Of a DNA stretch of 64,000 nucleotides, positions 53,141 to 64,000 are shown piece by piece (the stretch's first letter is position 1; every line of letters begins with the position of its first letter). The position numbers and the translations under genes are program-made. The notes beneath the pieces are model-generated. The model worked only from the letters and a program-made list of their open reading frames with translations, was not told where the DNA came from and made no database searches. Origin of the DNA: Anisus vortex. Its lineage: Eukaryota > Mollusca > Gastropoda > Planorbidae. The stretch lies in contig OX421500.1 in the NCBI GenBank assembly GCA_949126835.1, forward strand, positions 23,305,367-23,369,366, given 5' to 3'.

Positions 53141-54437
53141 TTAGTTTCCGGCGGTCAGGTGTACTAATTAAATAGTTTACCTCCCCAATTCTCGAGTCTA
53201 TGGCATATGGACCAGTGAATTTAGCACTGAGGGGTTGACCGGGAATAGGTAAGAAAACCAAAACTTTTTCCTCTGGTGGAAAAATTCTGTCCCTAGATTT
53301 TCTATCACACCAGGTTTTCATTTGGCTCTGTGCCTTTTGTAAATGCCTTTTTGATACCTCATAGGCATCAAATAATTTTGTTTTAAAATTTACAACATAG
53401 TTAAGTAAATCAGTTTGTTCATTTTGGTTCAACAAAGATTCCTGCAACATTTTGAGTGGACCCCTAACCGTGTGACCGGATATAAGTTAAAACGGACTAA
53501 ATCCCAATGAATCCTGTACGGCTTCCCGTGCAGCGAATAACAAAAGAGGCACACCGGTATCCCAGTCTTTCTCATTCTCTGTGCAGTACGTACACAGCAT
53601 TGTTTTTAGTGTTTGGTGGAACCTCTCAAGAGCGCCTTGCTTTTCTGTGTGGTAGGCAGTTGCTTTTCGATGCTCAACACCAAGACTCTTGATAATTTGC
53701 TCAAACAGTTTCGACGTGAAGTTCGTTCGCTGGTCTGACTGAATAGACCAAGGTAGCCCGTATCTTGTAAAGAACTCGACGAGTGCGTCAGTGACTTTTC
53801 TTGCGGTGATGTTTCGTAGAGGGATTGCTTCAGGAAATCGTGTGGAGGCACACATTATGGTCAGCAGGTACTGGTGTCCTGATATGGTTTTTGGTAGTGG
53901 ACCAACACAGTCAATTAGGATTTCACTAAAAGGTTCCCCGAATGCGGGTATGGGGTGTAATGGAGCGACTGGTATCTTCTGATTCGGTTTTCCTATCAGC
54001 TGACAAAAATGACATGTTCTGCAGTATAACACGATATCTATATGTAGTCCTGGCCAGAAAAAGTAGGGAAGAACCCGAAGATAGGTCTTAGAGACTCCCA
54101 TGTGTCCAGCATAAGTTAAATTATGAGCGATACGCAGGATATCATTTCGATAACGGTTTGGAACGATGATTTGATGTGTCTCGGACCAACCTTCGTTAAT
54201 CTGGTTGTCGCTTGGTGTCCATTTACGCATTTGCAGGCCATCTTTTAGGTAGTAGCACATTGATAATTTTTCTGCCTCAGGTTCGGTGACAGCTTGTTCA
54301 CGAAGCCTGGCAATGTTCACGTCGTCTTTCTGCTCCTGGATGAGCTGATGTCCAGAAGACATGTTGATGGTGGTCTCAGAGGCGGTGTAGTGAAGTAGGT
54401 TGGCGAACTGAGTAGTGCTAATGTCTGACTCTCGCAA
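53124..54437 (-). pseudogene. pol: Element 4 integrase
   Basis: HHCC finger (HNLTYAGHMGVSKTYL...C-x2-C at CRTCHFCQ). DDE core: EILIDCVGPL (D), IQSDQRTNFTSKLF (D) and GALERFHQTL (E). The frame hits a TAA at 53487-53489 where relatives read PFELVFGH, then continues in the same frame as SGHTVRGPLKMLQESL and a GPY/F-like module (KFTGPYAIDSRIGEVNYL). The N-terminal HHCC side overlaps the protease ORF in another frame, implying a frameshift near 54400. Confidence 0.87.
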
Positions 54438-55060
54438 GCTGGAGTTCTGTTCCGCTTGGGCTTCTCTGGACTCTGCTTTCTTCTGTGACTTCTTCGTTTC
54501 ATGCTCCTAGTGACGGCACAGGTGGGGTGTGCAGTGCTAACTTTGCCCACACCGATGTCACTTGACGAGTTGGGGTATTGTGCCTTCGCTGAGCCTAATG
54601 ATGATAAGACTGTATCTTTTGTTAAGCTATTCATTATCGACTTACCTCCAGCTAGGTCATTTCCGATGAGGAGTGCTATTCCGTCAGTTGGAAGGGCTGG
54701 CTGTACTCCGACAACCACAGTACCAGATATCAGTTCCGTTTCTAGCTGTATCGTGTGTAGTGGCACGCTTGTCTCGCCCATCTCCACACCTCTCAGGAGT
54801 ACCTTTTTACATGTGAATGAATCACTTGAAAGTGGTAATATACCTTCTAGAAGAAGCGACTGGGATGCACCCGTGTCCCTCAACACTAGAACTCGACTCC
54901 GACAGCTTCCATCTCCTTGCAGGGATACATAGCCTTCGTGGATGAACGGCTTGAAACCTCTCAGAGTGTTGCTCTCTGGTGTACTCTTACTGGTTTGTTT
55001 TACCTTTACCTTCGAACTTCTATCAGCTAGCTTGTTTTTCTGTGGACTTGGGTATAAACT
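54317..55060 (-). pseudogene. pro: Element 4 protease region
   Basis: Active-site motif VLRDTGASQSLL, flap-like VLLRGVEMGETSVPLH and IALLIGNDLAGGK. The upstream text GFKPFIHEGYVSLQGDGS corresponds to FQPFISEGCVALQKEGP in element 2. Translation before the first Met (54886) continues to about 55060 without Gag. The last 60 codons (RSRKTT end) are out of frame with the integrase. Confidence 0.85.
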
Positions 55061-57799
55061 TAAAACTGTTCAATATATTACTTTTACATATGATTTCATT
55101 TGGTTTCTCTATTTATTTTCATTGGTATAAAGTATAAAGACCTATATATAATGATCCTTAACACTAACCAAGAACGTCTATCATAAGCATTATATTTTAA
55201 GCTTTAGTTTTTTGTATAGATAAATATTTAAAGAATCACATTTTTAGTTTCACTATTGATATTTCCATAACATATTAATTGTTCAATAGTTTAGGGGGAT
55301 ATTGTGCATTATTTGAGAATTAGCCCCGTTCGTTCATTATTACACTTCGCCCACCCCCGCACTTTATACTAGTTGTGTTCGCTGTCCACCTATCTTTCCT
55401 ACTTTTCACTTTTTGCCAGCCCCACTACGATACTAGTAATAATAAATTTTTAGCTCATACACTTTTATTTTAATTATACATTAACAATTATGAAAAATAT
55501 CTCTTATATCGACCAAATTTTAACTTTCATCTATTAGTAGCCTAGTTAACAAAAATATATTTGTTTTAATATTAAAACAAACCGTCTTTTCCACCTCTTG
55601 CCGTGCACGTTTCGCCCACCCCTCCACACATATAAAGTGGTGCGATTCTACCCTATGATCCCCTCCCCAACCCTACTATTTTGTTTTTATTTGGTCCAGA
55701 TCAGAATACAGAGGGTATATGCATATAGACCAGGAAGTTGGCAATGCAGTATAATAAATGATTATAATGGCAGGCTGTTGATGAATGAAAGAGTATAAAC
55801 GTATACAAATTTATAAATGAAATTTATTAGATATAAAGTCAATTCATTGACTCCTTTCTCTCCCTCATTTCAACTAGGCCTACTGTCAATTTTTTCAACC
55901 CAGTTTTCTGTCTTTAGTTGACATAATTAATGGACGACCCCCTATGTAGGCTATTTGATTATGACTGATTGTCATTAGACTTTTTCCTAGGCAATACATA
56001 GAGATTCACAAACATAATAAATATATATAATATCCGCCAATAAACTTATAATGAATCGAGGATTTACAATAAACTTTTAAGTTAGGCTAGATCTGATAAT
56101 CTTATTAGAATTATTATTATTAGGCCTACGCATGACAAACCATTATTCAATAAATTAAATGTTTAAAAAATGACTTAACCCTACCGATGAATTATTAAAC
56201 ATAATATGCCATGGTAGAAATATTCTTCAAGCGCAAATGTAATAATAGTATTTTATTATTTTAAAGATTAAAATATGTCTTTTATTACCCACATTAGACT
56301 TGTCGGAGTAGGCCTGACAGCTATTGCATTTTGTAGGCCTTATGTAGTATAAGTGTAGGCTAGACAATATTGTGTACATGTATGTGTTTAAAATAGCTTC
56401 GCTTCCACAAAAACTAAATAAAATATTATCGGGTTCAATTTAAATGTTCTTATAAGTGTGTAAAACTACTTAATGTTATACTTAATTCGTTTAATTCATA
56501 ATACTTTCCATAGCTTTGCTAGTCCACCAAAGGTCAAATTTACTATTGTTTACATTGATAACAGATGGGAGATCCAGTTTGCATGTCAAATTACATATGA
56601 TAATATTATTTCCTGGAAATAAAAAGTATCAATTCAATATCTTTAGCATATCTACTTGAAAATAAATGTAATTTTAGTTTATTTTATAACAATAAAAAAA
56701 TTAGCCTTATACTTAAACTTAACAGGGGTTTGGAGGCTCGAGAACAAGTTGTAAATCTAAAACAATTTTATTAAAATAAAATAAATATTATAATATATAC
56801 ATACATTTTTTTACATAAAATTAATTGTATATTATTTATCTATGATATTGAATAGTTTTACTTAACTACTAAAGTGATAAAATCCGATACGACGCCTTTA
56901 TTGGTAACAACCCTACAAATAGCGGAGATCGCGGCTGGCATGATTTTACGGCGGTAAAATACTATTTCATAGGGTTTATATTGCGTGTTAGGCAAAATGG
57001 GTCATAATATATCGACTAATAATTATTTCAGATTTTTACAGGAAAATGGACAGCTTTTCTGTGGTGTTTAAAAAAAATCTTTAAAATGTTTTTTTTAAAA
57101 TGGTCGATTTTGCCTAGACGATTTAGTACGAGTGGTGTCGAAAACTTAATAACGCGCAAAAAACGGAAGCCAGTTTTGAGTACCTACGTTCTGAGCAGTG
57201 TTTAAATTTTGTTGATGGATTAAAAAAAAAAAATCTTTCGAATTCGAGACATACCAGTTTCTGTAAGATCAATTGAATTTTTTTTTTTAAATCAGCTTTT
57301 CTTTAATTAATTTAGTATTTCTGTTAACGAAAGCGTTGACGCAAATGATTTGACACATTTATTGTGAAAATAATCACAGAAAAGTAATGTTGCTATCTTC
57401 AAGATACAAGCAAAAATAGAGGACACTCTAACTGGATCTAAAAAGAATCAATGTAAAAAAATATTTTGTGTTACAATAGTTGGCAAATAGAAAAGATTTG
57501 TCAAACTTCTTTAAGAATCACGTTAGACGTCAACTGTTAAACGCCAATTGAATTACAAAAGTTTAGTTTGAATACAAAGATCTTAACAGTCGACTGATAA
57601 TAATATAAATAACACATATGTCACATTTTACTATTCTCACCGGTTCCATATAATGGCATTGACTCAATTGAAACATTGTTGTGACGTTCTGGTCTAAGTT
57701 TATTGCGTCACTGAGCCTTTAATTAGCATAGGTTATCAGTGCAGACTTAGTGGATAACTCAGCAGGTACACAGGTTGATGGGGAGAAGTGATTTAGGCA
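55061..57799. other. AT-rich intergenic DNA, nothing recognised
   Basis: Several aggcct-containing palindromes (about 56110-56360) and poly-A/T runs. No exon, RNA gene or transposon end could be supported. Confidence 0.6.
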
Positions 57800-57814
57800 G
57801 GTTTTCTAGGAGTA

Positions 57815-58902
57815 CGCTGTGAAACTTTGCGCTGAGATCGAACTCCCAGGGGATCGTAAGGACCTGCGAACGGGAGTTGGCCTTCCTCCATACATATCTC
57901 CCTATCTACCAGAGGTACGAATGCAAATGACGGACCCCGTGATCGGTAAACACAGCAGCTTGGCTGAGAAGCTTGCTACTGCCCTTGCGACGGTGCATAC
58001 CTATCCGGACTGCATCAAGGCGTACACTGATAGGAGTGCCACCAGTGGGGCCGAGAGGCGGACTGGGTATGGATGTCTTGTGCAGTACCTAGGGGCAGGT
58101 ACCCGAAGAGAGAAGCTATCAGGGCCATGTGGTGCAATCTGCAACTACGAAGCAGAGATGGAAGCAATCAGACATGCCGTTGAGGCAATAGGGACAAAGC
58201 TAGATGATGAATCAGAAGTGGGTGCTGACATCGTCATCTTTACTGATGCGCTTTCAGTCCTCCAGGCCATCGATGGTCGGGGGACATGGCCCGGGCGACT
58301 CTCAAACATGATCATGTCTATCTCAAATCTGATCTCCAGGCACGGAGTGAAGGTTACTCTCCAATGGATTCCAGGTCATGCATGAGTCCCGGGGAATGAG
58401 ATAGCGGACTCCCTAGCCAAGAGGGGGTCCTTGTTGGTACCGGACGTGGACGAATCGTGCTCGATGGAGACAGCAGTGCGACTGATCCGTCAGAGGGAGA
58501 TGGACCAGTGGTACAAGGGCTGGGACGAATCTGACAAGGGCAGGTGTGTTTGGCAGCATTTGAAGAGACCGGATCGTGCTGACGGGTGGTGGAAACTCCG
58601 CAGGAAAGACTCAGCCATCATTGCCCAGTGTAGGACTGGGCACTGTGGTATTGGTGCCTATTTCAGCAGATTTAGGCCCAACGAGGATTCGCGGTGTAGA
58701 AACTGCATGGAGGCGCTAGAAACGGTCGAGCATGTGCTTGTCGAGTGCCCTGCCCTACAGGGGCTCAGAGTTGACGGGGAAGGCCAACCGTTTGTGCCGA
58801 CCCTTTATGGGACTGTGTCACAGCTGCGTGATACTGCATGTTTCGTTCTCCAGGCCCTAAGAGAGTAATCTCGGCCTGTGTCTCTGCGAAGAGTTCAAGT
58901 CT
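57815..58902 (+). mobile_element. 5'-truncated LINE end with RNase H domain, flanked by a 15-bp TSD
   Basis: The direct repeat GGTTTTCTAGGAGTA (57800-57814 and 58903-58917) brackets 1088 bp. The insert encodes the RNase H domain and zinc-knuckle tail of an I-clade-like LINE and has no poly-A or microsatellite tail. The perfect TSD indicates a recent insertion. Confidence 0.9.
57819..58868 (+). pseudogene. LINE-encoded RNase H and C-terminal zinc motif
   Basis: RNase HI residues are visible: AYTDRS (first D), NYEAEMEAIRHA (E), FTDALSVLQAI (D), then QWIPGHA-VPGNEIADSLAK (H and final D). A TGA at 58383-58385 replaces the usual Gly between GHA and VPGNE. The same frame then continues to 58868 with CRNCMEALETVEHVLVEC, a C-x2-C...H-x4-C motif found at the C-terminus of such LINEs. 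One base change would account for the stop, but this copy is not functional as it stands. Confidence 0.88.
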
Positions 58903-58984
58903 GGTTTTCTAGGAGTATTTTGGTACCGAAGTGCAGATGAATTCTATGTGATTTTTAAGACAAAATTTATATCCAGGATTCGTT

Positions 58985-60812
58985 TGGCTCGTTAATACGT
59001 AGGTTGGGTTAAACTGTTGACTAATTGACACTTTTACTGTACGTCACACACAAGTATTCTATCGATGAGTAAGACGTATTGTAAAACACTGAAGATTTTA
59101 TTCACATGAAAATATGTATTCAATGATAAATGTCATGGGCAAATGAATCATTAACTTAACAGATATAAGCCAATACAGTAGGCATAAACTATACAAAATA
59201 CATAGTCCTAAGGAGGACACAGGGCCGCGTGTCAGGCGCACCCTTAAGTCAGTCTCTTTACTACCCGAGCTCCGGGCGTCCCAGCCCTCACGGCTCCTTC
59301 AGTCCGACTGACGTAAAACTAAAACTAAATTTCTAAGCGTGGAATGTCACGTGGAAGGGGCATGGTCATTCTGACTCATATATATCGTGCATACGATTGG
59401 TCAGCCTGTTATTGCATCGTTTGATTTTGATATAACATGGCGAGGCGGAGTTGGGGAAATGGGAAGGTTGGGGGTACCTGGCGAGGCGGATGGGAGAATG
59501 GGTGCGGTGGGATGATGAGGGGGGGGCAGCGGGCCATCAAGGGCGCTGTTTCCTCGGCCGGCAGCATCTTGACGGTGTACGTCAAAGGGAATTCGACCAG
59601 GGAGACTGGACACTGAGAGGTATATTTTAAATACATGTTAAATTATTTGATAAAGAACGATAGTTGGCGGAGGGAGGGGGAGGGGGAAGGTCATGGTGTG
59701 ATGAGGGAATTGAGTGGCCAGTACCATGGTCTAGTTACTGTGCTTCTCACACGCTATAATCCCACATCACTTGGTTCATTGTCTATGGGCTATGACGGCT
59801 GCTGGCTGAACTAGACTTGTTGCATCAACAACGCTTGATATTTTTTTAAACGTGCCGTTTCTCTGGCGGTCTACCTTCCTTGCTTCACGTATTCTCATGC
59901 ACACTCAATCATAACAAACGAGTTCAAGTTAAGTAGTTACATAAGTCGAACGTTTATTGCCTGTATTAACGTGGTTATTTTACATAGTCCCTCTTACATA
60001 TAGGGATAATAAGGTGTCCATAACACATCAATTATATCTAAGCACATAAACGTCAATACATGGAAAAGAATAATATATTAACACGACTTCACAACACAGT
60101 AATTCCAAGTGAACAATTTATGTAAAAATCCAATATGGAATAACGTCATGCAACATTTTAAGAAGGAGTATCCAGTCTCCTTCGTCTAGAGATAATAACG
60201 TAAAACCTGCCTCTTCAATCTGTCCACCGGTCAGTCTAAAAATGGCGACCCAGTGCAGAAACGTCAACCAATCACACCCATGTCTACAATTGTGTACACA
60301 ACGATTGGTCAAGAGGCGTGTCCAGTGTCAAAGGGATTAGTCATAACACCTGGACTAGCTAAAAGGGGTGGGTGTACGAGAGGAGGGGGGAGGCGGTCTG
60401 TCACCACATTTACTATCTTTTCACTTGGTACGTCACGTGTCTTAAACAAAGGACCCTAACTAGGTGCGGCGCATGACTCGCGAGAACAAACAATAGGCCC
60501 AAATTGTATCTCAACCAAGATTCGGCTGAACGATCAGCGGCGCCCTGGGGTTTAACACTAGCCACGATAGCCCTTCCCAGCTCCAAACAAGACATGATGA
60601 GGGTGGGGTAAAACAGACGCTGGCGGTGAGAAAGATTAGATTATCTATGTACGTCACGGCCTGACCACGCGGTTGAGAGAGAGGAATAGGGTGTGGGGGA
60701 AGGGGGAGTGTTTAGGGAAAATAGATTTATCCCATACACGCCCATTATAATTAAACCTATGCGTAACTAATTACAAAGTACTAAACTTTGCATAATTAAT
60801 TTTACATCATGA
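58985..60812. repeat. LTR-like, G-tract-rich non-coding block
   Basis: Starts with taggttgggttaaactg and ends acatcatgacaca, resembling the two ends of the element 3 LTR (gagttgggttaaattgg and acatcatgacaca). The interior contains two G-rich segments (about 59450-59530 and 60365-60395), both near a cgattggtca motif. It may be one or two decayed LTRs. No ORF or TSD established. Confidence 0.3.
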
Positions 60813-61380
60813 CACATGGGTAGCAAAATCCAAGCATGATTGCGTCGTGTTTGACCTTGGCGTGTTCCGCACGTGCTCGAGGCAAGGGGAAGCAAGATGA
60901 TGATTGATATACACCAGTTTATTGCAAGCATAAAATGATAACAATAATGATAGCATTAGTAACGATAATAGCAATATCATATGAGAACATTGATACAAGC
61001 ATAAAATGAATACTAACAACGAATACACAATGTAACTGTACATAAAATATGTTACATGTGCAAGAGCTAAATGATTAAGTAGAGAGAATGATAGGAAGAT
61101 ATGTGCATTCAATCATTCACTCAGACTAAGGTTAGCAGGCCTAGCACAGGTTACAGGTAGGTTACTAGATACAATTAATTCACAATACAATTACTTTTAT
61201 TCTTTTCTTGTAAATTATGTATGTAGATTGAAATCCTACAAGCTTAATTTTTCTTCTAGACTTTAGAAATATATATATTCGGATAATAATAGGGTGTAGC
61301 GTTGTCAATAGATATTGTTAAGTCCCTTTTCTTTGTTTATTTATCCCATGATACCTCGCACGTACCCATAATGCCAAATT

Positions 61381-61436
61381 ACTTTGGGCACTTTGCCCTG
61401 GCTTAGAGATAGACCTGAAATGGTATTTTAAAGATT
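61381..61436 (-). repeat. Decayed CR1-like LINE fragment, right-hand half of a split copy (minus strand)
   Basis: gggcactttgccctggctta and the following text match 51182-51234 of the intact LINE with substitutions. Similarity stops near 61436 and resumes at about 62291. Confidence 0.75.
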
Positions 61437-62290
61437 GACAATAATCCTAGAGACGTTCGGACAGCCAATCTACAGAGCCTTCGATTGGGCGCACAGCCAG
61501 ATCTGTGCAATACTAATCTTTTATTTTTGTCCTGTATACTCACATTGGCCCGTGGCACATTCGAATGTTCGATCGTACTCACTGAAGAGGCCTCATCAAC
61601 CTATAGACGTTTGGTTGGCAACCTGAAAGCTAGGTCGTGCTACCAGATTTATGAGGTGGGTTTAAGCAAACAGCCTTTCACTCAGTAATTTGACAAACAG
61701 TTTGATTTCTTTGCTCTGGTGGCAACACACACAACAAGCATTTATTTTCGTTAAAACCAGACAGTTACTCAAGACGAGGTGACCTGCATAAACACAAACA
61801 ATATTATATTAAAAACATGAAAACAATAGTTTCAACATTTGTCACTGATAAAAAATAGCGACATCTGGATTCTTATATAGAAAAATAATATAGTGTGCTA
61901 CAAAACGAAGACTGGTTTACCCGATAAACAAAAGCAATAAAGAGTATAACAGTAGCTTTAATTGAATCTAAAAGTAAAAGCAAAATCTGAACTTTCTATA
62001 AAAATAGAAAAAGGACTCTAAAAGTATTAAAAGATAACTAAACAACATCGCAAGTTTAATTCCACAAATGTAGAAGTATGGGATAAGTAGATGAAAAGGA
62101 AATATGAATGAATGCAATAATATTTACATAAAAACAACAATACCAATCAAGATAAAGTTAGAAACAAAAAACGGGGTCTTGTAGGGTGAAATCAAATCAG
62201 CCTACTAGAAAATGCGCGGTTTTTATTTTTTTGTCTTGCCAACTCAATGTTGTCAACCTAGTTGATCTTACAGTCACTATATTACAACTA
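61437..62290. other. About 850-bp insertion splitting the decayed LINE
   Basis: Contains no recognisable protein. The left half is GC-richer (gttcggacagccaatctaca), the rest AT-rich. Clean inverted repeats or a TSD were not seen. Confidence 0.4.
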
Positions 62291-62610
62291 TTTCTTTTTT
62301 TAAGTAGAATCGCTGGTATTTCATCTGGACCAGAAACTTTGTTTAATTAATTTTAAGGTTATTAAGAGTTTGTTAATACCATCTTCGTCTACATTTATAT
62401 TTTTTATCTCTTATTTTTTATTTAAATTTGTTGAGATGTCTTTGTCACCTGAAGTTAAAAATGGTAATGCATAATGTGTGAGGAATATGTTAGTATTTGT
62501 TTCATTGTTCATTTTATTGGTTTAGTGTAGCTATAAATTTTTCCTCCCCATTTTTATTGATTTAACGTAGCACAAACGTTTTAATTGTTATTACATTGTT
62601 AGCACATTAT
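62291..62610 (-). repeat. Decayed CR1-like LINE fragment, continuation
   Basis: cgctggtatttcatctggac and the next 300 bases parallel 51255-51560 of the 49.8-52.6 kb LINE, with many substitutions and small deletions. No reading frame survives. Confidence 0.8.
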
Positions 62611-62709
62611 TTGGGATATTTCTACTTAGTTGATAGCTTGGCTTGTAAATAGTGCACAATTAAAATTAAAAATTGTATTTATTAATATATAAACGTAGTG
62701 TAATTTTTT

Positions 62710-63400
62710 TTCACAGCCATAAAACAAGGAGACTTGTATTCATCTTTTAACGATGGCCATTATTGGTTATAGAAAGTATCACAGTTAAATAAAGATGATG
62801 AAGAGATATATCCGCATATCGTTTATGAAAAGACGAACTTGCAGTTGAAGAAAAATTCGATAAAACCATTGCCAAAGAATATGCTGGCTTGGGAGTTGAC
62901 GCTAGGGAAATAAAGTACACATATTGAAAGTTTTAGATATTAAAAGAGTTGTGAATCCTTATCTTCGTGAGAACTACGATCTGAAGAAAGCAAAGACGAG
63001 AAGCCTGAATAAGCGATGTGGTTTAATTTGTGAGAACATAGGCATACTAAAGGGTTCCATTGGAAACGTACGTACCAAACGCATATTAAGCGACACACTG
63101 GTAATAGATGATGAAGTCAATGAACACTATTTGTTTCATGGAACGATAAAAAGAAATGTTGACAGCATAATTTCATCTGGGCATGATCCACAATTTAGCG
63201 ATACATTTTTCATGTTTGGTCCTGGAGTCAATGTTGTGAAAATGTCTTCAAAGCTGACCAGTATATGCAGGTGAAGAAAAATTTCTTAATAATATGCTAC
63301 AAACGTTCTTTCTATGCAGAATATTATTACTGCTTGCCTATTGGTTTTCAATATACGCATATTGAATAAAACTAAAATTACACTTATTATTATACAAGTT
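62710..63400 (+). pseudogene. PARP (ADP-ribosyltransferase) catalytic-domain fragment, frameshifted
   Basis: Frame 62924-63274 reads KVLDIKRVVNPYLRENYDLK, then NEHYLFHGTIKRNVDSII and FMFGPGVNVVKMSSK, matching the PARP/tankyrase catalytic fold (the LFHGT with the NAD-binding His, and the FG-GVYFA-SSK block). The usual YFA is altered to NVV. After SSK the match continues one frame over as ADQYMQVKK, so there is a one-base frameshift near 63253. An acceptor-like tttcacag precedes further related text from 62715, which contains stops. It is either a pseudogene or a gene fragment carried by a mobile element. Confidence 0.65.
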
Positions 63401-63474
63401 TAGACAAATGCCCGCTTCAGAATAAATACAATTTTGCTTAGAAGTTAATGATTTCTTGTATCATATCATCATAT

Positions 63475-64000
63475 ACCATATATATATATATATATATATA
63501 TCAATGGCATCCTTCCGTCTCGCGAGACGATGGTGCATCACCGTGATTCGAGGTTGCACTTCCTCGTGTGGCTGAGCAGGCCTATCCTTGAATGACAGTC
63601 TTTTTTACAGCCTTTGCACACGTGTTCTGTGGGTCCTATTTTTTCCGCTTTTCTTTTAGCCCTTGTATTTATGCTCTCCTCCATTCTATTTTCCTCTGCC
63701 GTTTTAACCCCTTTCCTGACAGCAGTGCGCCAGGTGGACCGATCCTCTGCCTTCTCCTCCCAGTCACTTGTACTTATTCTGGCTGCTCTCATGTCTCTCA
63801 TACAGACATCTTTATAGCGGAGGCGTGGGCGACCTGTCTTTCTCTTCCCAGATGCCAATTCTCCATATAGGAGGTCCTTTGGGATTCTGCCTGGACTCAT
63901 TCTTCTTACATGTCCTAGCCATCTTAGGCGCCTTTCACTGAGGACTGCGAACATGCTTTGGGCACTGGCGCGCGTCAATACCTCACTGTTAGGGACTTTG
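63475..64000 (-). mobile_element. LINE 3' end running off the right edge
   Basis: The minus-strand ORF 63978-63538 encodes RLRWLGHVRRM, GRPRLRYKDVCMRDM, TWRTAVRKG and a terminal C2H2-like finger HVCKGCKKDCHSRIG...H-x3-C, the conserved tail downstream of the RT in a widespread invertebrate LINE group. The 3' UTR has cgtctcgcgagacg and ends in (TA)n at 63478-63501. The RT itself lies outside the window. Confidence 0.82.

Larger units (their letters stand above)
52631..55060 (-). mobile_element. Element 4: truncated Gmr1-type LTR retroelement fragment (protease-integrase, no RT)
   Basis: Related to element 2 by its protease region and carrying a fuller integrase. Gag is missing on the right, with sequence losing similarity near 55060, and no LTR was recognised. 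After the integrase the minus strand reaches the pre-RT segment (DDQTDQICSLL...SVPYRTQL) but no RT follows, either before the LINE or beyond its left end. It therefore resembles element 2 in lacking RT. Confidence 0.8.

Noticed and set aside
63592..63870. 92-codon plus-strand ORF
   Set aside because: Antisense to the LINE tail, which has the conserved motifs.

Overview
The window is animal nuclear DNA from a repeat-rich genome. A spliced host gene, microsatellites, LINEs, LTR retrotransposons and hAT elements all point to an invertebrate metazoan. The element mix and the frequent aggcct palindromes suggest a marine invertebrate, perhaps a mollusc, but that is only a guess. There is nothing bacterial here.

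The one host gene I can follow is a membrane copper amine oxidase (AOC/VAP-1-like) on the minus strand. Ten exons between 46076 and 22749 can be read with compatible splice phases. They give about 502 residues: the N-terminal membrane anchor, the N-terminal domains and the start of the catalytic domain. The exons carrying the cofactor tyrosine (TPQ precursor) and the copper histidines were not found and should lie left of 22749, probably beyond the window. The introns are crowded with repeats: a ~3 kb minisatellite split by an RTE LINE (intron 1), a 5.26 kb non-coding LTR element and satellites (intron 3), and hAT elements, LINE ends and a likely solo LTR elsewhere.

1-6138: a decayed family-B DNA polymerase gene (protein-primed, Polinton/Maverick-like) with zinc-finger exons and predicted introns, followed by dense short tandem repeats (CACGTG palindromes, gaggagcgggg units, aaaggtcac units). 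6139-20634: a minus-strand Ty3/gypsy element (element 1) of the Gmr1 type, with integrase before reverse transcriptase, inserted in a 36-bp minisatellite (TSD TAGCT). Its right LTR is split by element 2 (13960-20366, TSD GTAC), a plus-strand LTR element with matching 628-bp LTRs and one long gag-protease ORF but no reverse transcriptase. 20635-34116: minisatellite, dispersed repeats and CuAO exons 5-10, with a hAT element at 23730-25721. 34117-46076: CuAO exons 1-4 with element 3 (35518-40779) and satellites.

46077-64000: mostly transposon debris. A Gmr1-type protease-integrase fragment (element 4) is interrupted by a nearly full-length CR1/Jockey-like LINE (49770-52630). An RNase H-bearing LINE end with a 15-bp TSD lies at 57815-58902, followed by LTR-like G-rich DNA, an old split copy of the CR1-like LINE, a broken PARP catalytic-domain fragment, and a LINE 3' end running off the right edge.

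The nesting gives a relative history: minisatellite, then element 1, then element 2; hAT, then a LINE end inside it; element 4, then the CR1-like LINE. Elements 2 and 3 look very recent because their LTR pairs are virtually identical.
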